Origin: Alphaproteobacteria bacterium
GTDB lineage: Bacteria > Pseudomonadota > Alphaproteobacteria > Rs-D84
Direction of reading: 5' to 3'
Assembly (NCBI GenBank): GCA_017528045.1
Contig: JAFXPG010000010.1
Span: forward strand, 77,968 to 124,871
DNA: 46,904 nt
Below the pieces are notes generated by a model. That model ran no database searches. It worked only from the letters and a program-made list of their open reading frames with translations, and was not told where the DNA came from. Below, piece after piece: positions 36,183-43,780 of this stretch. Position numbers and translations under genes: made by a program. The stretch's first letter is position 1. Every line of letters begins with the position of its first letter.

Positions 36183-36560
36183 TTAACAAATTTCTGCATC
36201 ACCAAAACCAAACTGTGTTAAAGAATTTTCTTTGGCTTGGACACAAATATATTGCATTTCGGTTTTGCCTGTATTTGCCATTGCACGTTTTGCACCAGTT
36301 GCAACACGAACAGCTGTTCCTGGTTTTATTTCTATTGTTTCATCATCAACCGTAAAAGTTCCTTGTCCAGATAAAAATATATAAATTTCTTCATTTTGTT
36401 TATGAACATGATTAAAAGGAGATGTCGCACCAGCAGGCATAACACTGACAGATATTTCCGCACTGGTTAAAGATAAAACATCATGCAAAAAAGCTTTTCC
36501 GTGTTCCATTTTTGCAACATCTGCCAAAGTTCCAAAATTAGTTGATGAATATTTTTTCAT
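36183..36560 (-). CDS. Cupin-domain protein
   Basis: 125 residues with one cupin-2 barrel. SPFNHVHKQNEEIYIFLSGQGTF (about 47-69) contains the metal-binding cupin motif 1 (HxH, four residues, E, then G), and IEIKPGTAVRVATGAKRAM follows as motif 2. Cupins of this size bind metal ions and act as small isomerases or dioxygenases or only bind ligands; the substrate is unknown. An AAGGAG site precedes the ATG. The HxlR regulator gene at 36685 is divergent, an arrangement in which the regulator usually controls its neighbour. Confidence 0.85.
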   Translation of the reverse strand: MKKYSSTNFGTLADVAKMEHGKAFLHDVLSLTSAEISVSVMPAGATSPFNHVHKQNEEIYIFLSGQGTFTVDDETIEIKPGTAVRVATGAKRAMANTGKTEMQYICVQAKENSLTQFGFGDAEIC

Positions 36561-36639
36561 ATTAATTCTCCTTGTGTTGTTTTACGACATAAATTATATT
36601 ATATAAAATAAATTATGTAAAGTAGGCATATTTTTGTAA

Positions 36640-36675
36640 TATAGTATAAAAAAAGTAACTATTGTATAAAAAAAG
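36640..36675. repeat. Two 16-base direct repeats in front of the HxlR gene
   Basis: TATAGTATAAAAAAAG (about 36640-36655) and TATTGTATAAAAAAAG (about 36660-36675) differ by one base and are 20 bases apart, two helix turns. They sit in the 124-base divergent region between the cupin and hxlR genes, and the second one abuts the hxlR ribosome site. They could be operator half-sites or duplicated -10 regions. Confidence 0.6.
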
Positions 36676-36684
36676 GAAATTTTT

Positions 36685-36996
36685 ATGAAAAAAAATTTAC
36701 CAGAATGTCCTGTTGCGACATTTTTAACACTTGTCGGGAATAAATGGAAAATTTTAATAATACGTGATTTGTTATCTGGAACAAAAAGATTCAAAGAATT
36801 GCAACGCAGTATTGGTTGCAGTCAAAAAGTTTTAACAGATAATTTACGTGAATTAGAAAAAAATGGTCTAATATCACGAAAAGTTTATGCAGAAGTACCA
36901 CCACGTGTAGAATATAGCATGACAAAAACAGGTAATTCAATATCACCTGTTTTAGATTCTATTGCTAAATGGGGAACAGAATACAAAAAAAGATAA
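36685..36996 (+). CDS. HxlR-family winged-helix transcriptional regulator
   Basis: 103 residues, normal for the family. The core motif is CPVATFLTLVGNKWKILIIRDLLSGTKRF, where HxlR proteins have Cys at position 8, followed by KRFKELQRSIGCSQKVLTDNLRELEKNGLI (recognition helix and wing) and VEYSMTKTGNSISPVL. The N-terminal Cys is the redox-sensing residue in characterised members such as HypR and YodB, so thiol or aldehyde stress sensing is a reasonable guess. It is divergent from the cupin gene and has two direct repeats in its promoter region. Confidence 0.9.
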   Translation: MKKNLPECPVATFLTLVGNKWKILIIRDLLSGTKRFKELQRSIGCSQKVLTDNLRELEKNGLISRKVYAEVPPRVEYSMTKTGNSISPVLDSIAKWGTEYKKR

Positions 36997-37003
36997 AACA
37001 AAA

Positions 37004-37207
37004 TTATTGTTTTGATATGTTTATCTTTGATTCTTGATAACGCCCTAAAACATAATTTCCCAAAGGCATTGCTATTAATACTTGTAAAAACAAAGCAAAT
37101 AAATAATTACGTGGCAAAGCTGTAATATAAATAAAAGGTAAAGTAACTATCCATTTTTCAATACTTAAAACATTAAATATCCATAAATTACATAAAATTT
37201 CATATAT
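37004..37207 (-). pseudogene. Possible degenerate small membrane protein ORF
   Basis: In the 272 bases between the HxlR gene and the giant gene, a minus-strand frame of 68 codons is open from about 37207 to a stop at 37004 but has no usable start. Its translation is hydrophobic and protein-like, with WIVTLPFIYITALPRNY and LFALFLQVLIAMPLGNYVLG as two membrane helices, each introduced by LP, as in small two-helix proteins such as DUF2798. An ATG with a good AGGGG site lies at 37203 but in another frame, where it stops after 12 codons. A single-base frameshift would join them. No other feature is seen in this gap. Confidence 0.35.
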
Positions 37208-37268
37208 TCACCCCTGTTTTTTTAAGCGGCAAACATATTAAATTAAAAAATTTTTTTGAATCAAGTTT

Positions 37269-40200
37269 TTAATTTCTTCCAGATTCATCAGATGGGGTTA
37301 TAAAAATATCTCTATCTATACCTAAATGCTTTTTTGATTCACGCAAAGCCATTAATTTTTCTATTTCTTCTTTTGCTTTTCTTAATATATCCATTCTTGA
37401 AATTTCTGGTTCTGTACCGATATATTCAATTCTTATATTACTTTGTGTTTTTGAAAAACCTTCTGACAAAGTTTTAAACCAACCTGGACGTAATATTTTC
37501 AGTTTATTTAATATAACCTTTGTACGAATAGTTCTCATTACTGTTTTATTAATTATTCCAGAATTTATCAAAGCAATTATTATATTTTGTAAATCTTTTT
37601 CTGTTAAAACTTTACGTTCTTGAATAATTTTTCCATCTTCATCTTTTATTTCTTTTTGATATTCAATTATATCTGATAAAGCAATCAAACCACGCTGAAC
37701 ACCATCTATATAAGCCGTATCAAAACCATATTTTTTACCCATAGAATCTAGTTGTTGAACATTAGAATTTAAAACATCTGATATATCTTTTCCGTTTCTT
37801 GCTTCACGAATTAATTCATAAAACAAATGTCCTAACATTATTTTATCTTTTATCCCTGGTTTGTTGCTCATTTGTGCACCGGTATCAAAAATACCTATAC
37901 AAAAATCACGAAAATCTTTGTTATAAAAATTCTGTTGTCCCATATGTCTGTCTGTATCCCAAGTAGCACCAGATAATAATATAGCCAATTCTAGCGCAAC
38001 ATAACCAACAGCCATATCATGCTTATCTTCTTCATCTATTGCATCTGAGATTAAAGATTCACCTTGGGCCATTTCCATAATTTTATAAGCATTATTTTTG
38101 CCTTCATCTGCACCATACCCAATCCATCTTTCAACATACGGTGAATAATCTGCATTTGTGGTATGAACTGTTAAATTTTCATAAATTTTAACAGCCCTGC
38201 AATATTTATCATAATCTTGCTGGACATCTATTTCAGATTCACAAGATAATTTTGCTTGCGTTACAATATTTTTTAAAACTTCAAATTTCTTATCTTTTTT
38301 TGCCATATCATTAATAGAACGTGAAATCATATCAATACCACCAGACATTAATTCACGTGTATATGGACGCATTAAAGCTATTACACAATCTTGATTATCA
38401 TATTTAACATGTACAGAAACATAAATAGATCCGCCACCAAGAATTTTACCGACATATGATATTTTATTAAATTCTGATTCAGGTAACGATGTCTTAAACA
38501 TTTCATACAGTTCGTCTCTGGTCGGCAAATTAGCTTTTTCTCGTAAAGTTGCTAATTCTTTTCTGATATCAGAATCTAAAGTTGGCAAATAAGATAATAA
38601 TTGTCCAAATTTAACAAATGCCCCTCCTTTTGTTTGGAAAAACATTTTTAAACCACGTCCAACCTGCTGTCCATTCGATATACTTGAATTATCTTCATTT
38701 TGACCAGAAGATAACAAAGCAGACAAAATCAAATTTTTTTCATAATCTTGCAAATTATTATATACAGATTCCAACACAATGAACGCATCTTTATAGTATT
38801 CAGAATCATCATTAAAATAAGTATTTATTACCAACTCTAATTTTGTTTTATCATTCGTTGTATAAGCATCTAGCAATTTATTCATGACATATGCTCGTAT
38901 TGGTAAATCTGCACTCCAAAAATTTTCATGAATCATTGTCAAAGATTGCTTGTTTATAACATTATCTACTTTTGATTCTGTATTTTCTAAAACACTTTCT
39001 AAAAATATTTTTACGGATTCATCCGTCAACTTTTTATTCAAAAAACGTATAGTTTTTAAAGCTTTTTGTGGTGTTTGTGCTAATTTTGAAAAAGCGGCTT
39101 CTGCACCACGACCATAATAATCATAATCGTTTATTTTTTCTGAATTTACACGTAATTTTCCACCACTGGCAAATAATTTTGCAGCTTTTTCTTGTGCAAT
39201 AACATTATCAGAAATTTTATTTAATACGCTTTGAGCTATCATTTGTGAAAACAAACGTTTATCTATATAAACATTTCGTTTATTTAAAACTTTTTCAACC
39301 TGTGTTATGTGTTCTACACATGTTTTTACACGTTCAAGATAGTTATCAGAACCATCATCTCGACCTAAAATTTTGGTCCAATATTTTGCATAAAAATCTA
39401 TTAATTTTTCACGCTCGTTTGCAAAATCTAAATCTCTGTCAGCTAAAAATCCATATTCAGTAACAGGGTGTCTTGCTAACAAAGGTTCTACTATTTTATT
39501 AACAACAAATTCCTGGTTATCATTTTGTATTGTTTCGTTTACTATTGTTCTTATTAACGAGTTTTTATTTGCTATTTTTTCAGAAAACAATTTATTTGTA
39601 TCCATAAATTCATACAAAGTTATTTTATCCATCAAAGAAAGATTTGAAAAATTAATATATGTTCCAAATATATCTTGTATTTCTGTATAAACATATTCGT
39701 TTTTTTCTGTATATGTTGGTTTAAAATATTTAAACAAATCTATTGGATTACATTTATAACCATTTTTTAAATATTCAGCCCACAAAATAAACATTAATTT
39801 GTAATATTCTGCACTTGGATATTCTTTTCTGTTGTTTTGACAAAGCAATAATGATTGTTCCAGTTCTTTTTGATTTTTCGGCATATTCATTATGCCGATT
39901 GTTCTCATCATAGTTGATATTATTTCAGATGGTCTGTTTTCTAATAATTCGGATTTTACTTTTTCTGCTAAAAAAACTGGTAAATCAACAACAACACGAC
40001 TATTTTTAATTGCATGTTTTATTACTTCTTGATTAAAATCTTCTTTATATTTTTCAGTTTTTTTATGAGCATCTCTAAGTTTATCCCTGAAAATCATTTT
40101 ATCTGCCAAATTACCTTCTATAAAATGACTTTCGAATATAGTTGTTGGGTGTACATATGTTTCAATAAGTTCTTGATATTTAGTTCGTCCATAATATTCG

Positions 40201-41996
40201 TCATCTTTTGATATATCATCCGCTTCTTTTAACAAAGATTGCATAATAAATTCATTGAACTTACTGTAATTAGCAGGATTTAATGTTACACGTATTCTTT
40301 CCAATATATAATTTAAACTTTTAGTATATAATCTTTCTGGTTCATATTGGATTTCTGGACTTGTAAGAATAAATTCTTTATAAAAAGATGTTTGTTTTAT
40401 TTTTTCATAAAAATCAAAAAAAGCATCATAACTTATACCATATTTTTCCATCTTTTCTTCTAAATTGGATTTTGCCCCTATATATATATATTTAGAAGCT
40501 TTATAAATAGAAAAATTATGTTGTAATTCATATTCTAATTTTTTTTCTTCTGCTATATTTGCATATAAATCTACATATTTACTTCTTGAAATTTCACCTT
40601 TGTAATAACTGACTGTTAATTCAATCAATTGCAATATTACTTCAAAGAAGTCTATATTTTTTTGTATTTCTTTTTCAATTTCTAATTTTTCTTTGTCTTT
40701 ATACAAAAGATGTGCTTCTTCACCATAAGCGGTAACTATCTTGTTTTCATCCAGAAAATAATCTTCTGATTTAAAATTTACAATTTTTGAATAATGTGCT
40801 TTAGCAGCATATTCAGTTTGAAAACAATATTCAAAAATATAATCTATATTATGAACCTTATATGATTTTAATTGATCCCAAGGCAACATTTTTCCAATAT
40901 TATCCTTACCCAAAGGTTCAACTTTTATTTCTGGCCAATTAACATCTTTAACAAAATAAACAGTCCATAATAAAGATGCTATTTTATTTGCATATTCTGT
41001 TGCTTTCTCTTTATCATAACAATATTTAATAAGATTTTTTATATTTTCATATTGTTCTTTAAAAGGACCAAACATTTCAAGCTTAAAATGCCTTAACAAT
41101 TCATCAAGATGTATTGAATATTTATCTCGCAAAGCTAAAAATATATCTTGTAAAACAACTGTTTCTTCTTCTGATTTTACAGAATAGTTATATTCATATA
41201 ATTTTTTAACTAAATCTTTTATTCTGACTTCATGCTCTTGATCAAACCATTCTGGATGAGTTTTTATACATTCAAGAAAAAATTTTAAAACTTCCAGTCT
41301 GTTTAAATTTAAAACATATTTTTGACCAAATTTTTTCTTTAATTCTTTATCCAGAAAAGTATCATAACCGTCTTCTTTGTAAATTTGTTCTAATTCTTTT
41401 TGAAAATTCAACCAATCTGTATCTGGCTTATCGTTTGTTATATCTGGAAAATCACCTTGTTCAGAAGCGATTTTAGTCATATAGGCTTTAACATCTTCTA
41501 TACGTTGATATGAACTGCCATGAACATTAAAAGTTACTTCAGAATTAGAAAAATTACCAAATATTTTTTTCTGTGCCACAGTCACATATCTTGGGTTATA
41601 ACCCGCATTTATCATCATATCTACACTGTGAATATCCGCAGAACGTTCTTGAATAATAGTATTATCCCCCCCTATTAAATCAGCCCAAATAACATGTCCA
41701 CATTCATGAGCTATAATGGCGGCAAATTCTTCAATTCTTGTTAATTTTTGTATTAACCCATACGATACAGCAATTACTGTTTTGCCATCTACTTTTTTTT
41801 GTGATTTAAAAGCGTTGGCTTGTGTATCATCATACCCCAAGAAATAAAAATCATCCAAATTTATATCAGTGCCTTGGAATAATCTGGCAAAAACTTCTTT
41901 TATCTTGGCACTTATTTTTGACTGCATTCTGCTGTTGATATCATAAAAACGAAAACCTTCAAAAAATTTCTGATCAGAAAAATTTACCTGTGCCAT
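37269..41996 (-). CDS. Giant M48-like metallopeptidase and ABC1/UbiB-like kinase fusion protein
   Basis: 1575 residues in one frame, with no signal peptide and no convincing membrane helix. The head (about 1-140) has IIAHECGHVIWAD (HExxH, about 97-101) and QERSADIHSVDMMI (Glu about 117), matching the zinc ligands of M48 peptidases. A region of about 950 residues of unassigned, mostly helical sequence follows. The tail (about 1110-1400) reads as an ABC1/ADCK/UbiB kinase-like domain: AFVKFGQLLSYLPTL (KxGQ motif), GGGSIYVSVHV (nucleotide loop), DTDRHMGQQN (catalytic loop D, H and N) and FDTGAQM (DFG-like). The usual nucleotide-loop Lys seems replaced (CVIALMRP). ABC1 proteins are normally 450-600 residues and not fused to peptidases. 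A TATAAT box lies at about 42025-42020, about 24 bases before the ATG. Confidence 0.8.
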   Translation of the reverse strand: MAQVNFSDQKFFEGFRFYDINSRMQSKISAKIKEVFARLFQGTDINLDDFYFLGYDDTQANAFKSQKKVDGKTVIAVSYGLIQKLTRIEEFAAIIAHECGHVIWADLIGGDNTIIQERSADIHSVDMMINAGYNPRYVTVAQKKIFGNFSNSEVTFNVHGSSYQRIEDVKAYMTKIASEQGDFPDITNDKPDTDWLNFQKELEQIYKEDGYDTFLDKELKKKFGQKYVLNLNRLEVLKFFLECIKTHPEWFDQEHEVRIKDLVKKLYEYNYSVKSEEETVVLQDIFLALRDKYSIHLDELLRHFKLEMFGPFKEQYENIKNLIKYCYDKEKATEYANKIASLLWTVYFVKDVNWPEIKVEPLGKDNIGKMLPWDQLKSYKVHNIDYIFEYCFQTEYAAKAHYSKIVNFKSEDYFLDENKIVTAYGEEAHLLYKDKEKLEIEKEIQKNIDFFEVILQLIELTVSYYKGEISRSKYVDLYANIAEEKKLEYELQHNFSIYKASKYIYIGAKSNLEEKMEKYGISYDAFFDFYEKIKQTSFYKEFILTSPEIQYEPERLYTKSLNYILERIRVTLNPANYSKFNEFIMQSLLKEADDISKDDEYYGRTKYQELIETYVHPTTIFESHFIEGNLADKMIFRDKLRDAHKKTEKYKEDFNQEVIKHAIKNSRVVVDLPVFLAEKVKSELLENRPSEIISTMMRTIGIMNMPKNQKELEQSLLLCQNNRKEYPSAEYYKLMFILWAEYLKNGYKCNPIDLFKYFKPTYTEKNEYVYTEIQDIFGTYINFSNLSLMDKITLYEFMDTNKLFSEKIANKNSLIRTIVNETIQNDNQEFVVNKIVEPLLARHPVTEYGFLADRDLDFANEREKLIDFYAKYWTKILGRDDGSDNYLERVKTCVEHITQVEKVLNKRNVYIDKRLFSQMIAQSVLNKISDNVIAQEKAAKLFASGGKLRVNSEKINDYDYYGRGAEAAFSKLAQTPQKALKTIRFLNKKLTDESVKIFLESVLENTESKVDNVINKQSLTMIHENFWSADLPIRAYVMNKLLDAYTTNDKTKLELVINTYFNDDSEYYKDAFIVLESVYNNLQDYEKNLILSALLSSGQNEDNSSISNGQQVGRGLKMFFQTKGGAFVKFGQLLSYLPTLDSDIRKELATLREKANLPTRDELYEMFKTSLPESEFNKISYVGKILGGGSIYVSVHVKYDNQDCVIALMRPYTRELMSGGIDMISRSINDMAKKDKKFEVLKNIVTQAKLSCESEIDVQQDYDKYCRAVKIYENLTVHTTNADYSPYVERWIGYGADEGKNNAYKIMEMAQGESLISDAIDEEDKHDMAVGYVALELAILLSGATWDTDRHMGQQNFYNKDFRDFCIGIFDTGAQMSNKPGIKDKIMLGHLFYELIREARNGKDISDVLNSNVQQLDSMGKKYGFDTAYIDGVQRGLIALSDIIEYQKEIKDEDGKIIQERKVLTEKDLQNIIIALINSGIINKTVMRTIRTKVILNKLKILRPGWFKTLSEGFSKTQSNIRIEYIGTEPEISRMDILRKAKEEIEKLMALRESKKHLGIDRDIFITPSDESGRN

Positions 41997-42064
41997 TTAA
42001 TAACCCCGTTGTTGCTGTAATTATAACACAAAACGCATATTTTACACAGGGTTTTCTTATAACA

Positions 42065-42093
42065 TTGATTTTTTGATAATTTTGTGGTATAAT
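42065..42093 (+). promoter_or_regulatory. Promoter of the Mtd-like gene
   Basis: TTGATT (about 42065-42070) and TATAAT (about 42088-42093) with 17-base spacing. Transcription should start near 42100, at the ATG of a four-codon ORF and just before two tandem terminator hairpins. Confidence 0.7.
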
Positions 42094-42099
42094 ATCACC

Positions 42100-42158
42100 A
42101 TGCGGTTGGAATAAATCCAATCGTTTTTTATTTGCCGGGTTTTCCCGGCTTTTTTTTG
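42100..42158 (+). terminator. Two tandem intrinsic terminators in the 5' leader of the Mtd-like gene
   Basis: Hairpin 1 pairs CGGTTGGA with TCCAATCG (about 42103-42110 and 42116-42123) and is followed by TTTTTTATTT. Hairpin 2 pairs GCCGGG with CCCGGC (about 42134-42139 and 42144-42149) and is followed by eight T. Both lie between the promoter and the ORF, so most transcripts should stop early unless something intervenes. A mini-ORF, ATG CGG TTG GAA TAA, starts at about 42100 and ends inside hairpin 1. Confidence 0.7.
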
Positions 42159-42176
42159 TATACCAAGGAGATCTCT

Positions 42177-42689
42177 ATGTCAAAACAAATACAAATACGT
42201 CGCGGAAGTGCGGCTGAAAACGATGCTTTTACCGGGGCAGTCGGTGAAATAACAATGGACACCACAAATAATACATTGCGTGTGCATGACGGCACAACCG
42301 CCGGCGGAATAAAATTGGCTAAACAAAACGAAATACCGGCACCATATACAATGCCATCAAATTATGATTTTGTGGTTGAATATCAAGAACCCACAGCCGC
42401 AAACAATTACACATGGTACCGTAAATATAAAAGCGGTTGGGTAGAACAAGGGGGTACATGGACAGGAAATATAGTTTGTGCAGAAGGCATGGAAGTTTAC
42501 CAAACAGTTAATTTACCAGTAAATATGTTAAATACAAAATACTATGCCTCTTCATCTGTTATAGAATTACATATGTTATCAATGGGTATAACCAAGAATA
42601 TAAATCAAATACTTTTTCGTTTTGGTGCATACAAAATAAGCAGAACATTATCAGAATTCACATGGTATGTTTGTGGCAAATCAGCATAA
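42177..42689 (+). CDS. Phage-tail-type protein with Mtd N-terminal domain
   Basis: 170 residues from the ATG at 42177, chosen for an AAGGAG site 6 bases upstream. The N-terminal 45 residues (KQIQIRRGSAAENDAFTGAV, GEITMDTTNNTLRVHDGTTAGG) match the major tropism determinant N-terminal domain that trimerises at phage tail tips. The remainder (FVVEYQEPTAANNYTWYRKYKSGWVEQGGTWTGN) is a small beta-rich head seen in phage or prophage receptor-binding proteins. No other phage genes flank it. Expression appears controlled through the two-terminator leader. Base use is more GC-rich at the start of the gene than in the neighbours (GTCGCGGAAGTGCGGC), a possible transfer sign. Confidence 0.78.
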   Translation: MSKQIQIRRGSAAENDAFTGAVGEITMDTTNNTLRVHDGTTAGGIKLAKQNEIPAPYTMPSNYDFVVEYQEPTAANNYTWYRKYKSGWVEQGGTWTGNIVCAEGMEVYQTVNLPVNMLNTKYYASSSVIELHMLSMGITKNINQILFRFGAYKISRTLSEFTWYVCGKSA

Positions 42690-42691
42690 AA

Positions 42692-42720
42692 AAATCGGGT
42701 GATATACCCGATTTATTATT
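42692..42720. terminator. Bidirectional terminator after the Mtd-like gene
   Basis: AAATCGGGT / ACCCGATTT (about 42692-42700 and 42706-42714), five-base loop, A- and T-runs at the ends. It serves both the plus-strand gene and the convergent methyltransferase. Confidence 0.8.
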
Positions 42721-43768
42721 TTATGATTAAAAATAAAATATTTAATAACATTAAACAGGTAACAAATATTAAAATAATATTTGAATATTTTTTGTTTTTT
42801 AATTTCATTTTTTTATAATACTTGTACATCTGTATTTCTAAATTATTTGATAAAATATTATTGTTTTCTTTTAAACCAAAAATATCTTTCTTTAATTCTT
42901 CAATTTTGTTATTTGAAGTTTCCATTTTATATAATAAATCTTGTAATTGTTTATCTTTATCTGACAATTCAGATAAATATTGTTGTTTATATTGTTTAAT
43001 ATAATTTGGCGCATTATTTTCATTTATATTAACAGCAGATATATTTTTTGTACATAACATTGATTGATTTTCATCTGATATCTTTGCTTTTACAACATAC
43101 TGCCATACATAAGAATGCCAATCTTCTAAAACAAATCTTTTTATATCATCTGACAGATACTCATAAGGGTTTTCTGGTTGCAATCCATTTTTTTCAAAGA
43201 ATGTAAAACAGGATTTTTCTATACATAATCCAGCAGATGCAAACATTGATGCAATACTTTTATAAGTAAACAAATGAACATGTGTTTCATCTAATACACC
43301 ATATTGCGTATAAGTAAAATCATTTAATAATAGATTTGATTTTATACTTGCATGCGCATTATTTGGTATAGAAGCAATTATCGCACCGTTTGGCTTTAAA
43401 TACGTTTTTAATACTTTAATTGTATTTTCAGGGTTTCTTAAATGTTCCAAGATATCATTACATACAACGTAATCAAATTTAGAAATATAATCTTTAAAAC
43501 TGTCTTCTGATAACTGATTTAAATCAAATTGTTTAACGTTTTCATAAGCATCTGTTTTTCTGGCTATTTCACACGAATCTTTATCATATTCTAAACCATA
43601 TACCAAACAATTTTTATGATTTTTTAAAGCAATACCTAAATCACCACATGCACAACCAACATCTAAAACAACACTGTTCGGTTCAATATAATTTATAGCC
43701 ATAACATGTGAATCATTCACATTATTTAAATCAATATCTAATTTATATTTCTCACCGGATTTTAACAT
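42716..43768 (-). CDS. SAM-dependent methyltransferase with coiled coil and C-terminal membrane anchor
   Basis: 350 residues. The class I SAM-binding motif is VVLDVGCACGDLGIAL (about 33-48), and FDYVVCNDILEHLRNPENTI (about 92-111) with PNGAIIASIPN are motifs of the Methyltransf_23 type found in sugar and polyketide pathways. After about residue 230 comes a coiled coil (KQQYLSELSDKDKQLQDLLY, NKIEELKKDIFGLKENNNIL) and a final membrane helix (ILIFVTCLMLLNILFLIIK) at the C-terminus. It might tether a polysaccharide-modifying methyltransferase to the membrane. It is the last gene of the polysaccharide run, 12 bases after the RgpF-WbsX stop. Confidence 0.8.
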   Translation of the reverse strand: MLKSGEKYKLDIDLNNVNDSHVMAINYIEPNSVVLDVGCACGDLGIALKNHKNCLVYGLEYDKDSCEIARKTDAYENVKQFDLNQLSEDSFKDYISKFDYVVCNDILEHLRNPENTIKVLKTYLKPNGAIIASIPNNAHASIKSNLLLNDFTYTQYGVLDETHVHLFTYKSIASMFASAGLCIEKSCFTFFEKNGLQPENPYEYLSDDIKRFVLEDWHSYVWQYVVKAKISDENQSMLCTKNISAVNINENNAPNYIKQYKQQYLSELSDKDKQLQDLLYKMETSNNKIEELKKDIFGLKENNNILSNNLEIQMYKYYKKMKLKNKKYSNIILIFVTCLMLLNILFLIIK

Positions 43769-43780
43769 AATTATATTCCA

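Noticed and set aside
42100-42689. Diversity-generating retroelement with an Mtd target
   Set aside because: No reverse transcriptase, template repeat or variable repeat is visible; only the N-terminal Mtd domain is shared.
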